Below, piece after piece: positions 17,198 to 28,000 of a stretch of 64,000 nucleotides of DNA. The position numbers and the translations under genes were made by a program. Below the pieces are notes generated by a model. It searched no databases and was not told where the DNA came from. It worked only from the letters and a program-made list of their open reading frames with translations. Each line of letters opens with the position of its first letter. The stretch's first letter is position 1. Origin of the DNA: Kineosporia babensis (GTDB lineage: Bacteria; Actinomycetota; Actinomycetes; Actinomycetales; Kineosporiaceae). The stretch spans positions 124,001 through 188,000 of the forward strand of contig NZ_JAJOMB010000018.1 in NCBI RefSeq assembly GCF_021129305.1. The letters are read 5' to 3'.

Positions 17198-17348
17198 AGA
17201 GCCAATCCTGTTCAGTCACCGGCGGCAAGACCATGACTGACATGCCAGGAACCGGGATCGGCCTTTGTCGGTTCCGACAAAGCACCGGTTGCGACTTGTC
17301 CATCACCGACGATGACCGGCGGCAGCGCTGCTGACTAGCTTGTCCGGT

Positions 17349-18914
17349 ATGCCTCTGCCTCCCCTTGACCTGATCATCGAGAACGCGGACGTGGTTACCC
17401 TCGACCCCGAGCGTCCGCAGGCGAACCGGATCGGGGTGCTGCACGGGCGGATCGTCGGGCTGGACGAAGATCTCGACGGATGGCCCGCCACAGAGGTTTT
17501 CGATGCCGCAGGGGCCACGGTTCTACCCGGCCTGATCGATGCCCACACCCATCTTCAGCTCACCGGGCAGGGGTTGAAAGCGGTACGGATCGACGACTGT
17601 CACTCGGCCCAGAGCGCGCTGGACCAGATCGCCGAGGCCGCGACCAGCGCCGGTCCGGACGACTGGATCGAGGTGTACGGGTACGACCAGCTGCGGATCG
17701 GCCGGCACCTGGACGCTGTGGAACTGCACAAGGCGGGCGGTGGGCGCAGGGTCTGGGTCAAGCACTGGTCGGCGCATGCTTCCGTGGTCTCCACGGCCGT
17801 GCTGGAACGAGCCGGTCACGGCCCGGCGAACGGTCTGCTGCACGAGCTGGAGCAGGAACTCGTTGGTGCCCAGCGGCTTCCGTACAGTCAGACCGAGCTT
17901 GCGGACGCGATCGAGCAGGCTGCGCGGCAAGCGGCGGCTCAGGGGATCACCACCTGTGTGGACGCGGGGGCGGGCGGCGTGGTGGGTAGTCTCAGCCCGG
18001 CTGACGGGGCGGCGTTCCAAGTGCTTGTGGACGCGGGCCGGCTGCCGGTTCGCGTGCGGTTGATGCCAAGTATGGACGTGCTGCACCAGGTTTCCGTGCA
18101 CCAAGAGGACGGTTTCGGGCGAGGTCTTCCGCTCGGGCTGCGTACCGGGTTCGGCGGCGAGATGCTGGGCCTGTCTGCGCAGAAGGTGGTGCTCGACGGC
18201 GGCATGAGCGTCGGCACTGCGCGGATGACCCGGCCGATGACCGGCCTGGATTCGCCCGGGGTATGGCGTGACGACCCCGACCAGATGCGCGAGGCCATCG
18301 CCGACGGGCACGTTGCGGGCTGGCAGATGGCGGTCCACGCGATCGGCGACGCCGCCCTGGACCTTGCCCTCGATGCCATCGCGGAAGGCCAGCGGCGCAG
18401 CCCGCGCCCCGATGCCCGCCACCGGATCGAGCACGGGGGAGCGATCCGCCCCGACCAACTACCCCGGCTCGCCGCCCTCGGACTGACCGTGGTGAGCCAA
18501 GCGTCCTTTCTTTACGACTACGGCGACCACTACACCGAACTGCTCGGACCCGACCGGGCCGACTGGCTCTACCGCGGCCGTTCCCTGCTCGACGCCGGGG
18601 TTCGGGTGGTCGGCAGCACCGACCGGCCGCTGCCCGGCACCCCGCTGCGCGCCATCCAGTCCTGGGCCGAGCGCACCACCAACAGCGGCGTCGTGCTCAG
18701 CGACGACGTTCTCAGCGTGCGGCAGGCGTTGGAGGCGTTCACCGTGCACGCGGCCTGGCTGCTGCGTGCCGAACACGAACTGGGCCGCGTGCGCCGGGGC
18801 TACCGCGCCGATCTGACCGTGCTGGGCGGTAATCCGCTCACCACGCCGATCCCGGAGATCGCCGCCCTTGAGATCCGGAACACGGTGCTGGGCGGGCGAA
18901 TCGTCGCTTTCTAG
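17349..18914 (+). CDS. YtcJ-type metal-dependent amidohydrolase
   Basis: This 521-aa amidohydrolase has the HxH metal site LIDAHTHLQLTG (about residue 60), a second metal region HAIGDAALDLALDAI, HRIEHGGAIRPDQLPRLAALGLTVVSQ, and the aspartate region GSTDRPLPGTPLRAIQ. The closing DLTVLGGNPL is typical of the superfamily beta-sandwich. It hydrolyses an amide or carbamate of unknown identity in the cytoplasm. I prefer the ATG at 17349 over the TTG at 17340. The PucR-type regulator gene starts 18 bases after the stop, so they are probably co-transcribed. Confidence 0.88.
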   Translation: MPLPPLDLIIENADVVTLDPERPQANRIGVLHGRIVGLDEDLDGWPATEVFDAAGATVLPGLIDAHTHLQLTGQGLKAVRIDDCHSAQSALDQIAEAATSAGPDDWIEVYGYDQLRIGRHLDAVELHKAGGGRRVWVKHWSAHASVVSTAVLERAGHGPANGLLHELEQELVGAQRLPYSQTELADAIEQAARQAAAQGITTCVDAGAGGVVGSLSPADGAAFQVLVDAGRLPVRVRLMPSMDVLHQVSVHQEDGFGRGLPLGLRTGFGGEMLGLSAQKVVLDGGMSVGTARMTRPMTGLDSPGVWRDDPDQMREAIADGHVAGWQMAVHAIGDAALDLALDAIAEGQRRSPRPDARHRIEHGGAIRPDQLPRLAALGLTVVSQASFLYDYGDHYTELLGPDRADWLYRGRSLLDAGVRVVGSTDRPLPGTPLRAIQSWAERTTNSGVVLSDDVLSVRQALEAFTVHAAWLLRAEHELGRVRRGYRADLTVLGGNPLTTPIPEIAALEIRNTVLGGRIVAF

Positions 18915-18932
18915 ACTCCTACACTGCCCGGG

Positions 18933-20486
18933 ATGAGCCCGAAACTCTCGGCCGTGCTGAATCTGCTCGGCGCTCAGGCCCCGTCCGTGGTGGTGCCCGC
19001 CGACGCCGTGGTCGGCGAGATCGTGCTCTGCGGGCTCGACGAGCCGCTCGTGCCGGCGGACTCCGGGCTCCTGCTGCTGCCGGGCGCCCAAGCTGCCGTG
19101 GACCTCGCGGTGCAGGTGGTGCGCTCGGCCGCTGAGCAAGGCTACGTGGCCGTGGCGGTGAAGTGCTCGGGCGAGGCACTGGACCGTCTGGCCCAGGCCG
19201 CCGAGCAAGCCGGTCTGGCCTTGCTCCAGGTGCCGCCGCAGACCCCGTGGCGGCACCTGGACTCGCTGCTGGCCGCCGGATGCGCCGCCGGTGACCGTTC
19301 CACCGCGCTGGAACAGGTCAGCACCGGAGACGTTTTCGCGCTGGCCAACGCCATCGCCTCAGCTATCGGCGGGGCGGTGATCATCGAGGACCCACAACGC
19401 CGGGTACTTGCCTACTCCAACCTGCCCGACCAACTCACCGACGACGTCCGCAAGCACGGAATCCTCGGCCGCAGAGCACTCGACGGCCCCCTCACCGACG
19501 ACATCTACCGCTCCGTCACCGACCGCAGCGACGCCGTTCGCGTCCGCGCCCCACAGCCAGACGTGGCCGACCGCCTGGCCATCGCGGTCCGGGCTGGGGG
19601 ACACCTGCTCGGCACGATCTGGGCGATCAGCGACCGCCCGCTCCTGGTCACCGGCGCCGAACAGGTGCTGCAAGACGCCGCCCGAACCGCCGCACTGCAC
19701 CTGCTGCGCCTGCGTACCCGCAAAGACCCTGAACGCCAGGCTCGCGCCGACCTTCTGCGCACCCTGCTGGATGGTTCAGCCACGCCCGCCAGCGCCCTGG
19801 GTCTGCACGCGCCGGTTGCCCTGCTGGCCGTACAAAGCCTCAGCCTCGCCACCGACCTACGCCTGGTCAGCGCCCAGATCGACGACATCGTCAGCCTTTA
19901 CGCCGACTCCTGGCATCCCGGCGCGCCCACCCTCACTCACAACAACGTGGTCTACGCCCTGCTCCCGGTTCCTGACTCCGGCGCCCGGCAGCGTCTCGCC
20001 GCCGTGGCCCACGACCTGGCCCGAGCCGTCCAACGCTCACTCGGCGCTCAGGTCGTCGTCGCCATCGGTCCTACCGCTGCACTGCTGACCGACGTGCCGC
20101 TCACCCGCCGAACCACCGACCGAACCCTGCGCGTGCTCGCCCGCCCCGACACCGACCGTCAGGTGGCCCTGTCCGAGGAAGTCCGTAGCCGGATCCTGCT
20201 CCAGACCCTGGCCGAACAGGAGACGATCACGCACGACCTGCGTCTTGAACCGGTCAGCGCGATCGTCGAGCACGACCGGATCCACGGCACCGAGTACGCC
20301 CGCACCCTCACCGCCTGGTTCGCAGCCTTCGGCGACGCCACCCGGGTGGCCACCGACCTTGTCGTGCACGACAACACCGTGCGCTACCGGATCCGGCGGA
20401 TCCAGGAACTGTTCGACCTGCGCTTCGACGACCCGGACGACATGCTCTGCACCTGGTTGCAGCTGCGACTGGTGCTCAGCCGGTGA
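18933..20486 (+). CDS. PucR-family transcriptional regulator
   Basis: This 517-aa regulator has the PucR/CdaR plan. An N-terminal purine-catabolism-type domain covers roughly residues 10-125, and a weak sensor segment reads GGAVIIEDPQRRVLAYSN. A C-terminal helix-turn-helix of the HTH_30 type reads DLVVHDNTVRYRIRRIQELFDL and ends in DDMLCTWLQLRLVLSR. It follows the amidohydrolase in the same direction and most likely controls it in response to a nitrogenous substrate. Confidence 0.87.
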   Translation: MSPKLSAVLNLLGAQAPSVVVPADAVVGEIVLCGLDEPLVPADSGLLLLPGAQAAVDLAVQVVRSAAEQGYVAVAVKCSGEALDRLAQAAEQAGLALLQVPPQTPWRHLDSLLAAGCAAGDRSTALEQVSTGDVFALANAIASAIGGAVIIEDPQRRVLAYSNLPDQLTDDVRKHGILGRRALDGPLTDDIYRSVTDRSDAVRVRAPQPDVADRLAIAVRAGGHLLGTIWAISDRPLLVTGAEQVLQDAARTAALHLLRLRTRKDPERQARADLLRTLLDGSATPASALGLHAPVALLAVQSLSLATDLRLVSAQIDDIVSLYADSWHPGAPTLTHNNVVYALLPVPDSGARQRLAAVAHDLARAVQRSLGAQVVVAIGPTAALLTDVPLTRRTTDRTLRVLARPDTDRQVALSEEVRSRILLQTLAEQETITHDLRLEPVSAIVEHDRIHGTEYARTLTAWFAAFGDATRVATDLVVHDNTVRYRIRRIQELFDLRFDDPDDMLCTWLQLRLVLSR

Positions 20487-20635
20487 AGCACCCAAACAGC
20501 CGGACCTGCTGTTCGTCCTCAAAGGGAGCGTCCAGGTCCCGGTGAGTGGGGCACCGCGATCCTTCCCTCCGCTCAAGGCTCCGGGTAGCGGCCACTAGCA
20601 TCCTGTGAGGATCAGCAGGGAGCGTTGGGGTAGAT

Positions 20636-21229
20636 ATGTCTTCGGTGGAGCAGGGCGGGCGGCGGACCAGGCTGAGCCCGGAGCGTGAGGCCGAGCTGTA
20701 CACCGCCGTGCTGGAGTTGCTGGGCGAGGTCGGCTACGAAGCGCTGACCATGCCCGGGGTCGCCGCGCGCTCACGTTCCAGCACGGCCACCCTGTATCGC
20801 CAGTGGGGTGGCAAGCCGGGCCTGGTCGCGGCCGCACTGATGCACCGTAGCCCGCTGCCGGACTTCTCGGACATCGACACCGGGTCGCTCCGCGAGGACC
20901 TGCTCGCGATGACGCTGCGGGTCCTGGCCATCGCGCCCGAGGTGCGCAAGCTGATGGCCGGGCTGGCGCACGCGGCGATGGCCGACCAGGACCTCGGAAC
21001 GGCGATGCGGGCGAAGTTCGCGCAGCCGGGCGAGGTTGCGGTGCAGGAAGCGCTGCGCCGGGCGGAGATCCGGGGAGAGATCGCCCAGGGGCATCCTGCC
21101 GGGCAGTTCGCGGGTCACCTGCTGATCGCGTTGACCATTGTGCTGCCCTCGCTCGACGGCCGGGAGCTGGATGCGGCGTACGTGGCCGAATTCCTTGATG
21201 TCGTGCTGATCCCGGCTTTCAGGGGCTAA
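20636..21229 (+). CDS. TetR-family repressor
   Basis: This 197-aa regulator has an N-terminal HTH (residues ~12-58: EAELYTAVLELLGEVGYEALTMPGVAARSRSSTATLYRQW) and a TetR C-terminal ligand domain with LAHAAMADQDLG. It lies upstream of an FAD monooxygenase whose promoter region carries two matching palindromes, so it is the likely repressor of that gene, relieved by an aromatic or antibiotic-like ligand. Confidence 0.9.
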   Translation: MSSVEQGGRRTRLSPEREAELYTAVLELLGEVGYEALTMPGVAARSRSSTATLYRQWGGKPGLVAAALMHRSPLPDFSDIDTGSLREDLLAMTLRVLAIAPEVRKLMAGLAHAAMADQDLGTAMRAKFAQPGEVAVQEALRRAEIRGEIAQGHPAGQFAGHLLIALTIVLPSLDGRELDAAYVAEFLDVVLIPAFRG

Positions 21230-21502
21230 CGGGATCACACCGGGACGGCCGGGAGGCGGACTTGGTGTCCGAGCCGCTAGCTGCTGCGGCCGCGCATCTC
21301 GATCAGGTGGGCCGCCCTTGGAAGCGGACTTGGGTGGCCACCGCACTGGGTAGGTGACCCGACCGTGAGCGGGTCGCAGCCGGACCATGGGGTGGCCCAG
21401 TCGTCCCATGGCAGATGACTGTCCAGCGTGGTGGACACCCAGTGCACCGGGGTGCTCAGGCGACCGGATCCCGGCCGGGCCCGTCCACCTCCCACCGGTG
21501 AC
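21230..21502. other. Intergenic stretch, nothing recognised
   Basis: About 270 bases between the TetR stop and the first operator of the monooxygenase gene. I see no gene, RNA or clear hairpin. Confidence 0.4.
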
Positions 21503-21561
21503 CGAAACGATTGCGTTTCGCTTCGTCTGACGTTAACTTCTTTCGAAACGACATCGTTTCG
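21503..21561. promoter_or_regulatory. Twin palindromic operators upstream of the monooxygenase
   Basis: Two 18-bp palindromes with the same arms, CGAAACG-N4-CGTTTCG, lie at 21503-21520 and 21544-21561. Their starts are 41 bases apart, near four helical turns. They sit 55-113 bases before the GTG start and match the expected geometry of TetR-family operators. Confidence 0.75.
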
Positions 21562-21615
21562 TTTCGGTGGTTCGGCGGACTATTGGCCGCCGTTGACGAC
21601 GGGCTGGAGCAGAAA

Positions 21616-22833
21616 GTGTCTGGAACTGGTGGTTCACCCCGCGCCCTGGTGGTCGGGCTGGGGATCTCGGGTATCGCGGCGGCGATCCGGCTACGGCAGG
21701 TCGGCTGGGAACCGGTGATCGTCGAGCGGGCACCGCAGCGGCGTGCGGGCGGCTACTTCATCATGCTGTTCGGCTCGGGCGTGGCCTCGGCGCGCCGACT
21801 CGGGGTGCTGGACGCGATCGGGGATCGCGGGGGCGAACAGGTCCGCTCGTGGGAGGTCGACCGCAGCGGCTGGCGGCGCCCGGGGATGGCGATGGGGCAG
21901 CTGGCCGGCGGGCCGCGGCCGTTGTTGCGGGGAGACGTGGAGAACGGGCTGTTCTCGATGCTCCCGGACGATGTCGAGATCCGCTTCAGCACCGTGCCCG
22001 ACCAGATCGAGCAGGAAGCTTCCGGAGCGAAGGTCGTTCTGCGGGACCTGAACTCGGACACCCTCTCCACCGAGACGTTCGACCTGGTGATCGGCGCGGA
22101 CGGACTGCATTCCACGGTGCGGCGGCTGGCCTTCGGTGACCAGTCCTTCCTGCGCCCGCTGAACTACATGATCGCGGCCACGCTCCTGGACCGGCCGGTG
22201 GACGGGTTCGGCCTCTCCGAAGGACTGGTGCTGTCCGAACCCGGCCGTTCCGTCACCGCTTTCCCGTTCCGCGACCACGCGCCGAGCCTGCTGATGACCT
22301 ACCGCACCCGCGATCCGCAGGCCGAGCTCGCCCGCAAACCGATCGAGGCCCTGCGGGCGGCGTTCGGTCCGGAGCCGGCCGGCGATCTGCTGGATGGGCT
22401 CTTCGACCGATACGAGCAGGCTTCGAGCTCGCTGTTCGACTCGGTGCAGCAGGTGCGGATGCCCTCGTGGTACCGCGGCCGGGTGGTCCTGCTCGGCGAT
22501 GCGGCCTGGTGCCTGACGCTGTACTCGGGCATGGGCGCCTCCAGCGGCATCGCCGGCGCCGAGGTGCTCGGGACCATGCTCGAACGGCATCCCGGCAAAC
22601 CGTCCGCCGCACTCTGGGAATGGGAACGGCACATGAGGCCTTTCATCGCCGGTCATCAGGCCTCGGCCTTGGCCGACCGGCGGATCTTCGTGGCCCAGGA
22701 CCGTCGCGAGCACCTGATGCGGGCCGGGATGATGCGGCTGATGCAGGTTCCGGTGGCCCGCAGGGCGATGGGCCGGATGATGGCCAACAACAAGAGCATG
22801 GCCGCCAAGAACGTCGACATGGCCCGGGCCTGA
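21616..22833 (+). CDS. FAD-dependent aromatic-type monooxygenase
   Basis: This 405-aa flavoprotein has the N-terminal dinucleotide motif VVGLGISGIAAAIRLRQVGWEPVIVER, the middle DLVIGADGLHSTVRRLAF motif (DG signature) and the second FAD motif VVLLGDAAWCLTLYSGMGASSGIAGAEVL. It should hydroxylate an aromatic or polyketide-like substrate with NAD(P)H and oxygen. I chose the GTG at 21616, which has GGAGC six bases upstream; starts further upstream would lie in the operators. It is probably controlled by the adjacent TetR. Confidence 0.88.
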   Translation: MSGTGGSPRALVVGLGISGIAAAIRLRQVGWEPVIVERAPQRRAGGYFIMLFGSGVASARRLGVLDAIGDRGGEQVRSWEVDRSGWRRPGMAMGQLAGGPRPLLRGDVENGLFSMLPDDVEIRFSTVPDQIEQEASGAKVVLRDLNSDTLSTETFDLVIGADGLHSTVRRLAFGDQSFLRPLNYMIAATLLDRPVDGFGLSEGLVLSEPGRSVTAFPFRDHAPSLLMTYRTRDPQAELARKPIEALRAAFGPEPAGDLLDGLFDRYEQASSSLFDSVQQVRMPSWYRGRVVLLGDAAWCLTLYSGMGASSGIAGAEVLGTMLERHPGKPSAALWEWERHMRPFIAGHQASALADRRIFVAQDRREHLMRAGMMRLMQVPVARRAMGRMMANNKSMAAKNVDMARA

Positions 22834-22919
22834 AGCAGTACACGCCCGGGCCGGCTGCAGCGACATCTACTGCGCCGGTGGGATGCCAGGACCCACCCCG
22901 CGATTCTAGGGTCACAGGC

Positions 22920-24146
22920 GTGGTCGTCCTTCGCCGAGCCGTCAGGCATTTCCTCCGTCAGCACCCGGTCCGGGCCGATCTGCTGCTGGGCCTTGCGGTC
23001 GCCCTGTTCTTCACGCTCGTGGTGCGGCACTTCCCGGAGCGGCCGGCGATCACTGGCCCGCTAGGTTTCGAAGACCTGGTCGTGGCACTGGCCACGGTTG
23101 CCGTGATCGGTGCGCGACGGCTGTGGCCCGGACCGCTGCTGATCCTGGCAACGTTGTGCGCCGTGGCCGGTATCGCGGCGGGCCAGACTCCCCGGCCGCC
23201 CTACCTGATCGTGCCGGTGATCCTGGCCTACAGCGCGGCGGTTCAGGGGCGCCGGCGCAGCACGTGGTCGCTGATCGGCCTGTCCGCCGGGCTCCAGTAC
23301 CTGGCCAACCTGGCCCTCGGCGACGGTGGGGTGCTGGCCGCGCAGAACCTGGTCGTCGTGGCGTGGATGGGCCTGGCCGCCGCCACCGGCGGTGCGATCC
23401 GCAATCGCCGGGCCTACCTGCTGGCCATGGAGGAAAGGGCGCTGCGGGCCGAGCGCACCCGCGAGCAGGAGGCCGAACGGCGGGTGCTGCAGGAGAGGAT
23501 GCGGATCGCCCGGGAACTGCACGATGTCGTCGCGCATCACATCGCGGTGATCAGCGTGCAGGCGGGCGTGGCCACGCATGCCGCGGTGCGGGGCCCGGAG
23601 CACCTGAACCCGGCCCTGGGGCACATCCGGCGCTCGTGCGACGTCGTGATCGAGGAACTGGCCTCGGTGGTCGGCCTGCTGCGGGGCGGCTCGGCCCAGG
23701 CGACGGTCGAGCCTGTCCCGGGCCTGGCACAACTACGTCAGCTGATCGAGGAGTGCCGCAGTACCGGTCTGGACGTCACGCTGGAACACCAGGGTCTGCC
23801 GCCGCAACTACCGGCGATCAGCGACCTGGCCGCCTACCGGATCGTCCAGGAGGCCCTGACCAACGCCCGCAAGTACGGCGACGGCTCGGCCGATGTCCGG
23901 CTCACCAGCCTTCCGGGAAAACTGCAGCTGGTGGTCTGCAACCGGGTCGAAAACGGTCAAAAGCATCAACCTGGATCGGGTTTCGGCTTGCTCGGGATGC
24001 GCGAGCGGGCGGTGAGCGCGGGCGGCACGCTGACCGTTCAGGACGGTCCCGGTGGGCTCTTCACGATCAATGCCGAGCTACCGGTCCCGGCCGACCTCAC
24101 ACCCACCGCCGGCCGGGCACCGGCTACAGCGCTTCCCCGATCTTGA
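22920..24146 (+). CDS. Sensor histidine kinase, NarL-partner (HisKA_3) type
   Basis: This 408-aa kinase starts with an N-terminal block of about five membrane spans (residues ~15-160). The dimerisation/phosphorylation segment RMRIARELHDVVAHHIAVISVQAG carries the phospho-accepting His, and a HATPase_c domain follows with QEALTNARKYG (N-box) and GSGFGLLGMRERAVSAGG (G-box). I chose the GTG at 22920. Its 3' end overlaps the convergent response-regulator gene by 23 bases, an unusual arrangement for a cognate pair. Confidence 0.88.
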   Translation: MVVLRRAVRHFLRQHPVRADLLLGLAVALFFTLVVRHFPERPAITGPLGFEDLVVALATVAVIGARRLWPGPLLILATLCAVAGIAAGQTPRPPYLIVPVILAYSAAVQGRRRSTWSLIGLSAGLQYLANLALGDGGVLAAQNLVVVAWMGLAAATGGAIRNRRAYLLAMEERALRAERTREQEAERRVLQERMRIARELHDVVAHHIAVISVQAGVATHAAVRGPEHLNPALGHIRRSCDVVIEELASVVGLLRGGSAQATVEPVPGLAQLRQLIEECRSTGLDVTLEHQGLPPQLPAISDLAAYRIVQEALTNARKYGDGSADVRLTSLPGKLQLVVCNRVENGQKHQPGSGFGLLGMRERAVSAGGTLTVQDGPGGLFTINAELPVPADLTPTAGRAPATALPRS

Positions 24147-24792
24147 CCAGACCGTTCTGGTAGGCCAGGACCACCAGCTGTGCGCGCTCGCGCACCTGCA
24201 GCTTGGTCATCGAGCGGTTCACGTGGGTCTTGACCGTGAGCGGTGACAGGAAAAGCTTTTCGGCGATGTCCTGGTTGGTCAGCCCTTGCGCCACCCAGGC
24301 CAGGATCTCGCGCTCGCGTTCGGTCAGGACCGCCAGGGCATCGGATTTCGGCTGGTTGTGCGCCACTTCGGTGAAGCGGCTGATCAGCCCGCGAGTGGCG
24401 CGTGGTGACAGCAGAGCATCACCGGCGGCGACCACCCGGACGGCCTGGAGCAGATCGTCCGGTGCGACGTTCTTGCCGAGAAAACCGCTGGCCCCCGAAC
24501 GCAGCGCCTCCAGCACGTACTCGTCGGCCTCGAACGTAGTCAGCACGATGATGTGCACGTCGGCCAGGGCAGCCTGCCCGGTGATCGCCCGGGTGGCGCT
24601 CAGCCCGTCCATCGTCGGCATCCGGATGTCCATCAGCACCACGTCCGGCTTCAGTTCGCTGCTCAGCCGGACCGCTTCGGCACCGTCGTCGGCCTCCCCG
24701 ACCACCTCGATGTCGTCCGACATACCGATCAGCGCGGCGAAACCGGAGCGGATCAGGCCCTGGTCGTCGGCCAGCAGGACACGGATGGTCAT
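24124..24792 (-). CDS. NarL/FixJ-type response regulator
   Basis: This 222-aa regulator has a receiver domain with the acidic pocket LLADDQ, the phosphorylation site PDVVLMDIRMPTMDG and the Lys of FLGKNV. A LuxR-type HTH follows (LTEREREILAWVAQGLTNQDIAEKLFLSPLTVKTHVN). It is the natural partner of the convergent histidine kinase. It is divergent from the RND pump, so it may regulate that pump. The start ATG lies at 24792. Confidence 0.92.
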   Translation of the reverse strand: MTIRVLLADDQGLIRSGFAALIGMSDDIEVVGEADDGAEAVRLSSELKPDVVLMDIRMPTMDGLSATRAITGQAALADVHIIVLTTFEADEYVLEALRSGASGFLGKNVAPDDLLQAVRVVAAGDALLSPRATRGLISRFTEVAHNQPKSDALAVLTEREREILAWVAQGLTNQDIAEKLFLSPLTVKTHVNRSMTKLQVRERAQLVVLAYQNGLVKIGEAL

Positions 24793-25002
24793 GAAAGTGC
24801 TCCGAACGTCGGGACGGGATCGCCCGCCAGCATAGGTGGACCCGGAGCCCGGATCGCCGATGGTGGGCCGAATACCGCGCCTGCAGTACGGCGGGCGGGT
24901 TTCTCCCGGCACATTGCCACGACGGCGGGACGCGTGAGCAGGCCGGCCTTGGCCAGCATCGAGAACGTCATCCCCGTCTGGAAAGTCCTGGAGAACCTTG
25001 CC

Positions 25003-28000
25003 GTGATCAGACTTACGCAGATCAGTCTGCGCAACCGTGCCGTGATAGCTCTGCTGACCCTGCTGGTCACGGTGGGTGGGGTGATCTCCGCCCTGTCGCT
25101 GAAGCAGGAGTTGCTGCCGTCGTTCTCGGCCCCGCAGATGTCGGTGCTGACCACGGTTCCCGGGGCCAGCCCGGAGATTCTGGACGAGGAGGTGGCGGTG
25201 CCGCTGTCGGCGGCGCTGGGCCGGGTGGACGGGGTCACCGGCGTCACTGCGGTCTCCTCGACCAGCGTCTCGTCCATCGCGATTTCCACCGACTACGGCC
25301 TGGACGAGGCCGAGCTCACCACCGATCTGGAAGCAGCGATCGAGAGTGTTCGCGCCGGCCTGCCTTCGGGGGCCGAACCGGAGCTCAGCGCAGGCAGTCT
25401 CGACGACATGCCGGTGATCTCCCTGACCGTCTCCTCGCCGGACGCGCCCGATGTGCTCAGCGCGAAACTGGCCGACAGCGTGGTGCCCGATCTGGAGGCG
25501 GTGGAGGGAACCCGGGAGGTGACCATCAGCGGCGGCCAGTCCCAAGAACTTCTGATCAGCCCGGACCCCGCGAAGCTGGCCCGGGCCGGGCTCACCAGCG
25601 CCGACATCACCACCGCGCTGCAGAGCAACGGTTCGCCGCTGCCGGCCGGAAGCGTCTCCTCCGACGGCGAGCAGCTGGCCGTCACCGCCGGCAGCGTGCT
25701 GAGCAGCGTGAAGCAGATCGAGAACCTGCCGCTGATCGGGGCGAACGGAACGGCCACCCTGGGCGACGTGGCCACGGTCGAGGTCCAGGACGCCGAGGCC
25801 ACCTCGATCACCCGGACCAACGGTGAGAAGGCCCTCTCGATCGGGATCACCGCGACCAGCGATGCCGACGTGGTCGCCCTGTCCGACGCGGTGACCGAGC
25901 TGCTGCCCGGCCTGGAGGCAGACCTCGGCGAGGGCGCCGCGATCACCGTGGCCAGCGACCAGGGACCCTACATCGCCGAGTCGATCGAGCACCTGGCCGT
26001 GGAGGGCGGGCTGGGCCTGCTGTTCGCCGTCGTGGTGATCCTGGTGTTCCTGTTCTCCGCCCGCTCGACCCTGGTGACGGCGATCTCGATCCCGATGTCG
26101 ATCCTGGTCACCTTCGTCGGCCTGTACCTGTGGGGCTACTCGCTGAACATCCTCACCCTGGGTGCGCTGACCATCGCGATCGGCCGGGTGGTGGACGACT
26201 CGATCGTGGTGATCGAGAACATCAAACGGCACCTCGAACTCGGCGAGGACAAGCTCGCCGCGATCCTCGGCGCGGTCCGGGAGGTCGCCGCCGCGGTCAC
26301 CGCCTCCACCCTGACCACGGTCCTCGTGTTCCTGCCGATCGCCCTGGTCGGCGGGATGGTCGGCGAGCTGTTCCGGCCCTTCTCTCTCACCGTCACGATC
26401 GCCATGCTGTCCTCGCTGCTGGTCTCCCTGACCATCGTCCCGGTCCTGGCCTACTGGTTCCTGAAGGTCCCGCAGGGGCCGGCCCGGCCGGTGTCCGAAG
26501 AGGAACCCAACCGCCTGCAGAAGGCGTACCTGCCGCTGCTCAAGGCGACCCTGCGTCGTCCATTGGTGGTTCTGCTGGCCTCGATCGTGCTGCTGGGCGC
26601 CTCCCTGTCGCTGCTGCCCCGGCTCAGCGTCGAGTTCATCGGCAGCACCGGCGAGAACAGCGTGACCGCCACCCAGAGCTTCGACTCCAGCCTCAGCCTG
26701 GAACAGGTCACCGAGCAGGTGGCCCTGACCGAGAAGGCGGTCCGGGCGGCCGAAGGAGTCCAGGACGTCCTGGTCACCGCCAGTCTGGCCGGCGCTTCTG
26801 GCGCGACCGGCGGCGGGATGCCCGGCCCGCCCGGCTCCGGGACCTCCGGGGACACCACCGCGAACTTCACCATCACGACCGATGAATCAGAGGACGTCGG
26901 CACCGTCCAGGATGCAATTCAGCAGCAGGTCGACACCTTGCCGGCCGCCGACGAGATCAGCCTCGGCGCCGACGGGGGAGGACTCGGCAGTTCCACCGTG
27001 GACGTGGTGATCACCGCCAACGACGAGCAGTCGCTGGACACCGCGGCCGCCCTGCTCATCGAGGCGCTGACCGACGTCCCGGACACCACGGACATCACCA
27101 ACGACCGCTCCGCCGACCAGCCGTCCGTCGAGGTGGTCGTCGACCGCCAGGCCGCCGCCGGGCACGGACTCAGCGAGCAGGCCGTGACCGGGATGGTGGC
27201 CGCCGCGATCAGCCCGGGCGCAGCCGGTTCCGTCACCATCGAGGGCACCCAACTGGCCATCTACGTCGACGCGGGCCAGGACGTCTCCAATCTGCACCGC
27301 TTGGAGACGATGCAGCTGATGCCCGGCGTGGCGCTGAACGACATCGCCGAGGTGCGGGAGGTCACCACCCCGGCCAGCGTCAGCCGCGAAGACGGCTCCC
27401 TGGTCGCGACGGTCGCCCTGACCCCGGCCGAAGGCAAGCTCGGCGACGTGCAGAACGCTGCCCAGGACCGGATCGACGGCGTGGACCTGCCCGACGGCGT
27501 CCAGGTGGAACTCGGCGGGGCCAGCGAACAGCAGAGCGAGGCGTTCAGCTCGCTCGGCCTGGCCATGCTGATCGCCGTCGGCCTGATCTTCGTCCTGCTG
27601 GTGGCGATCCTGCGCTCGCTGCTGCAGCCGCTGATCCTGATGGTGTCGATCCCCTTCGCCGCGATCGGCGCGATCGTGCTGCTGTTCGTCACCGGGACCC
27701 CGCTGGGGGTGGCCGCGCTGATCGGGATGCTCATGCTGATCGGCATCGTGGTGACCAACGCGATCGTCCTGATGGACCTGATCAACCAGTACCGCGACCG
27801 GGGGATGAGCGTGGCCCAGGCGGTCGAGGAGGGTGCCGGCCGGCGGGTGCGGCCGATCGTGATGACGGCCCTGGCCACCATCTTCGCGCTGTTGCCGATG
27901 GCTCTGGGGGTGACCGGCGGCAGTGGGTTCATCTCCCAGGCGCTGGCCGTGGTGGTGATCGGTGGTCTGTTCTCCTCCACCGCCCTGACCCTGCTGCTGG

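Noticed and set aside
15213-17444. A 743-codon open frame on the minus strand
   Set aside because: It lies antisense to the DppF, C39-like and PaiB region, has low-complexity composition and no motif. It is a by-product of high GC content.
21511-21615. An ATG at 21511 as the start of the FAD monooxygenase
   Set aside because: It lies inside the first operator palindrome and would add 35 residues before the FAD-binding motif. The GTG at 21616 has a ribosome-binding site.
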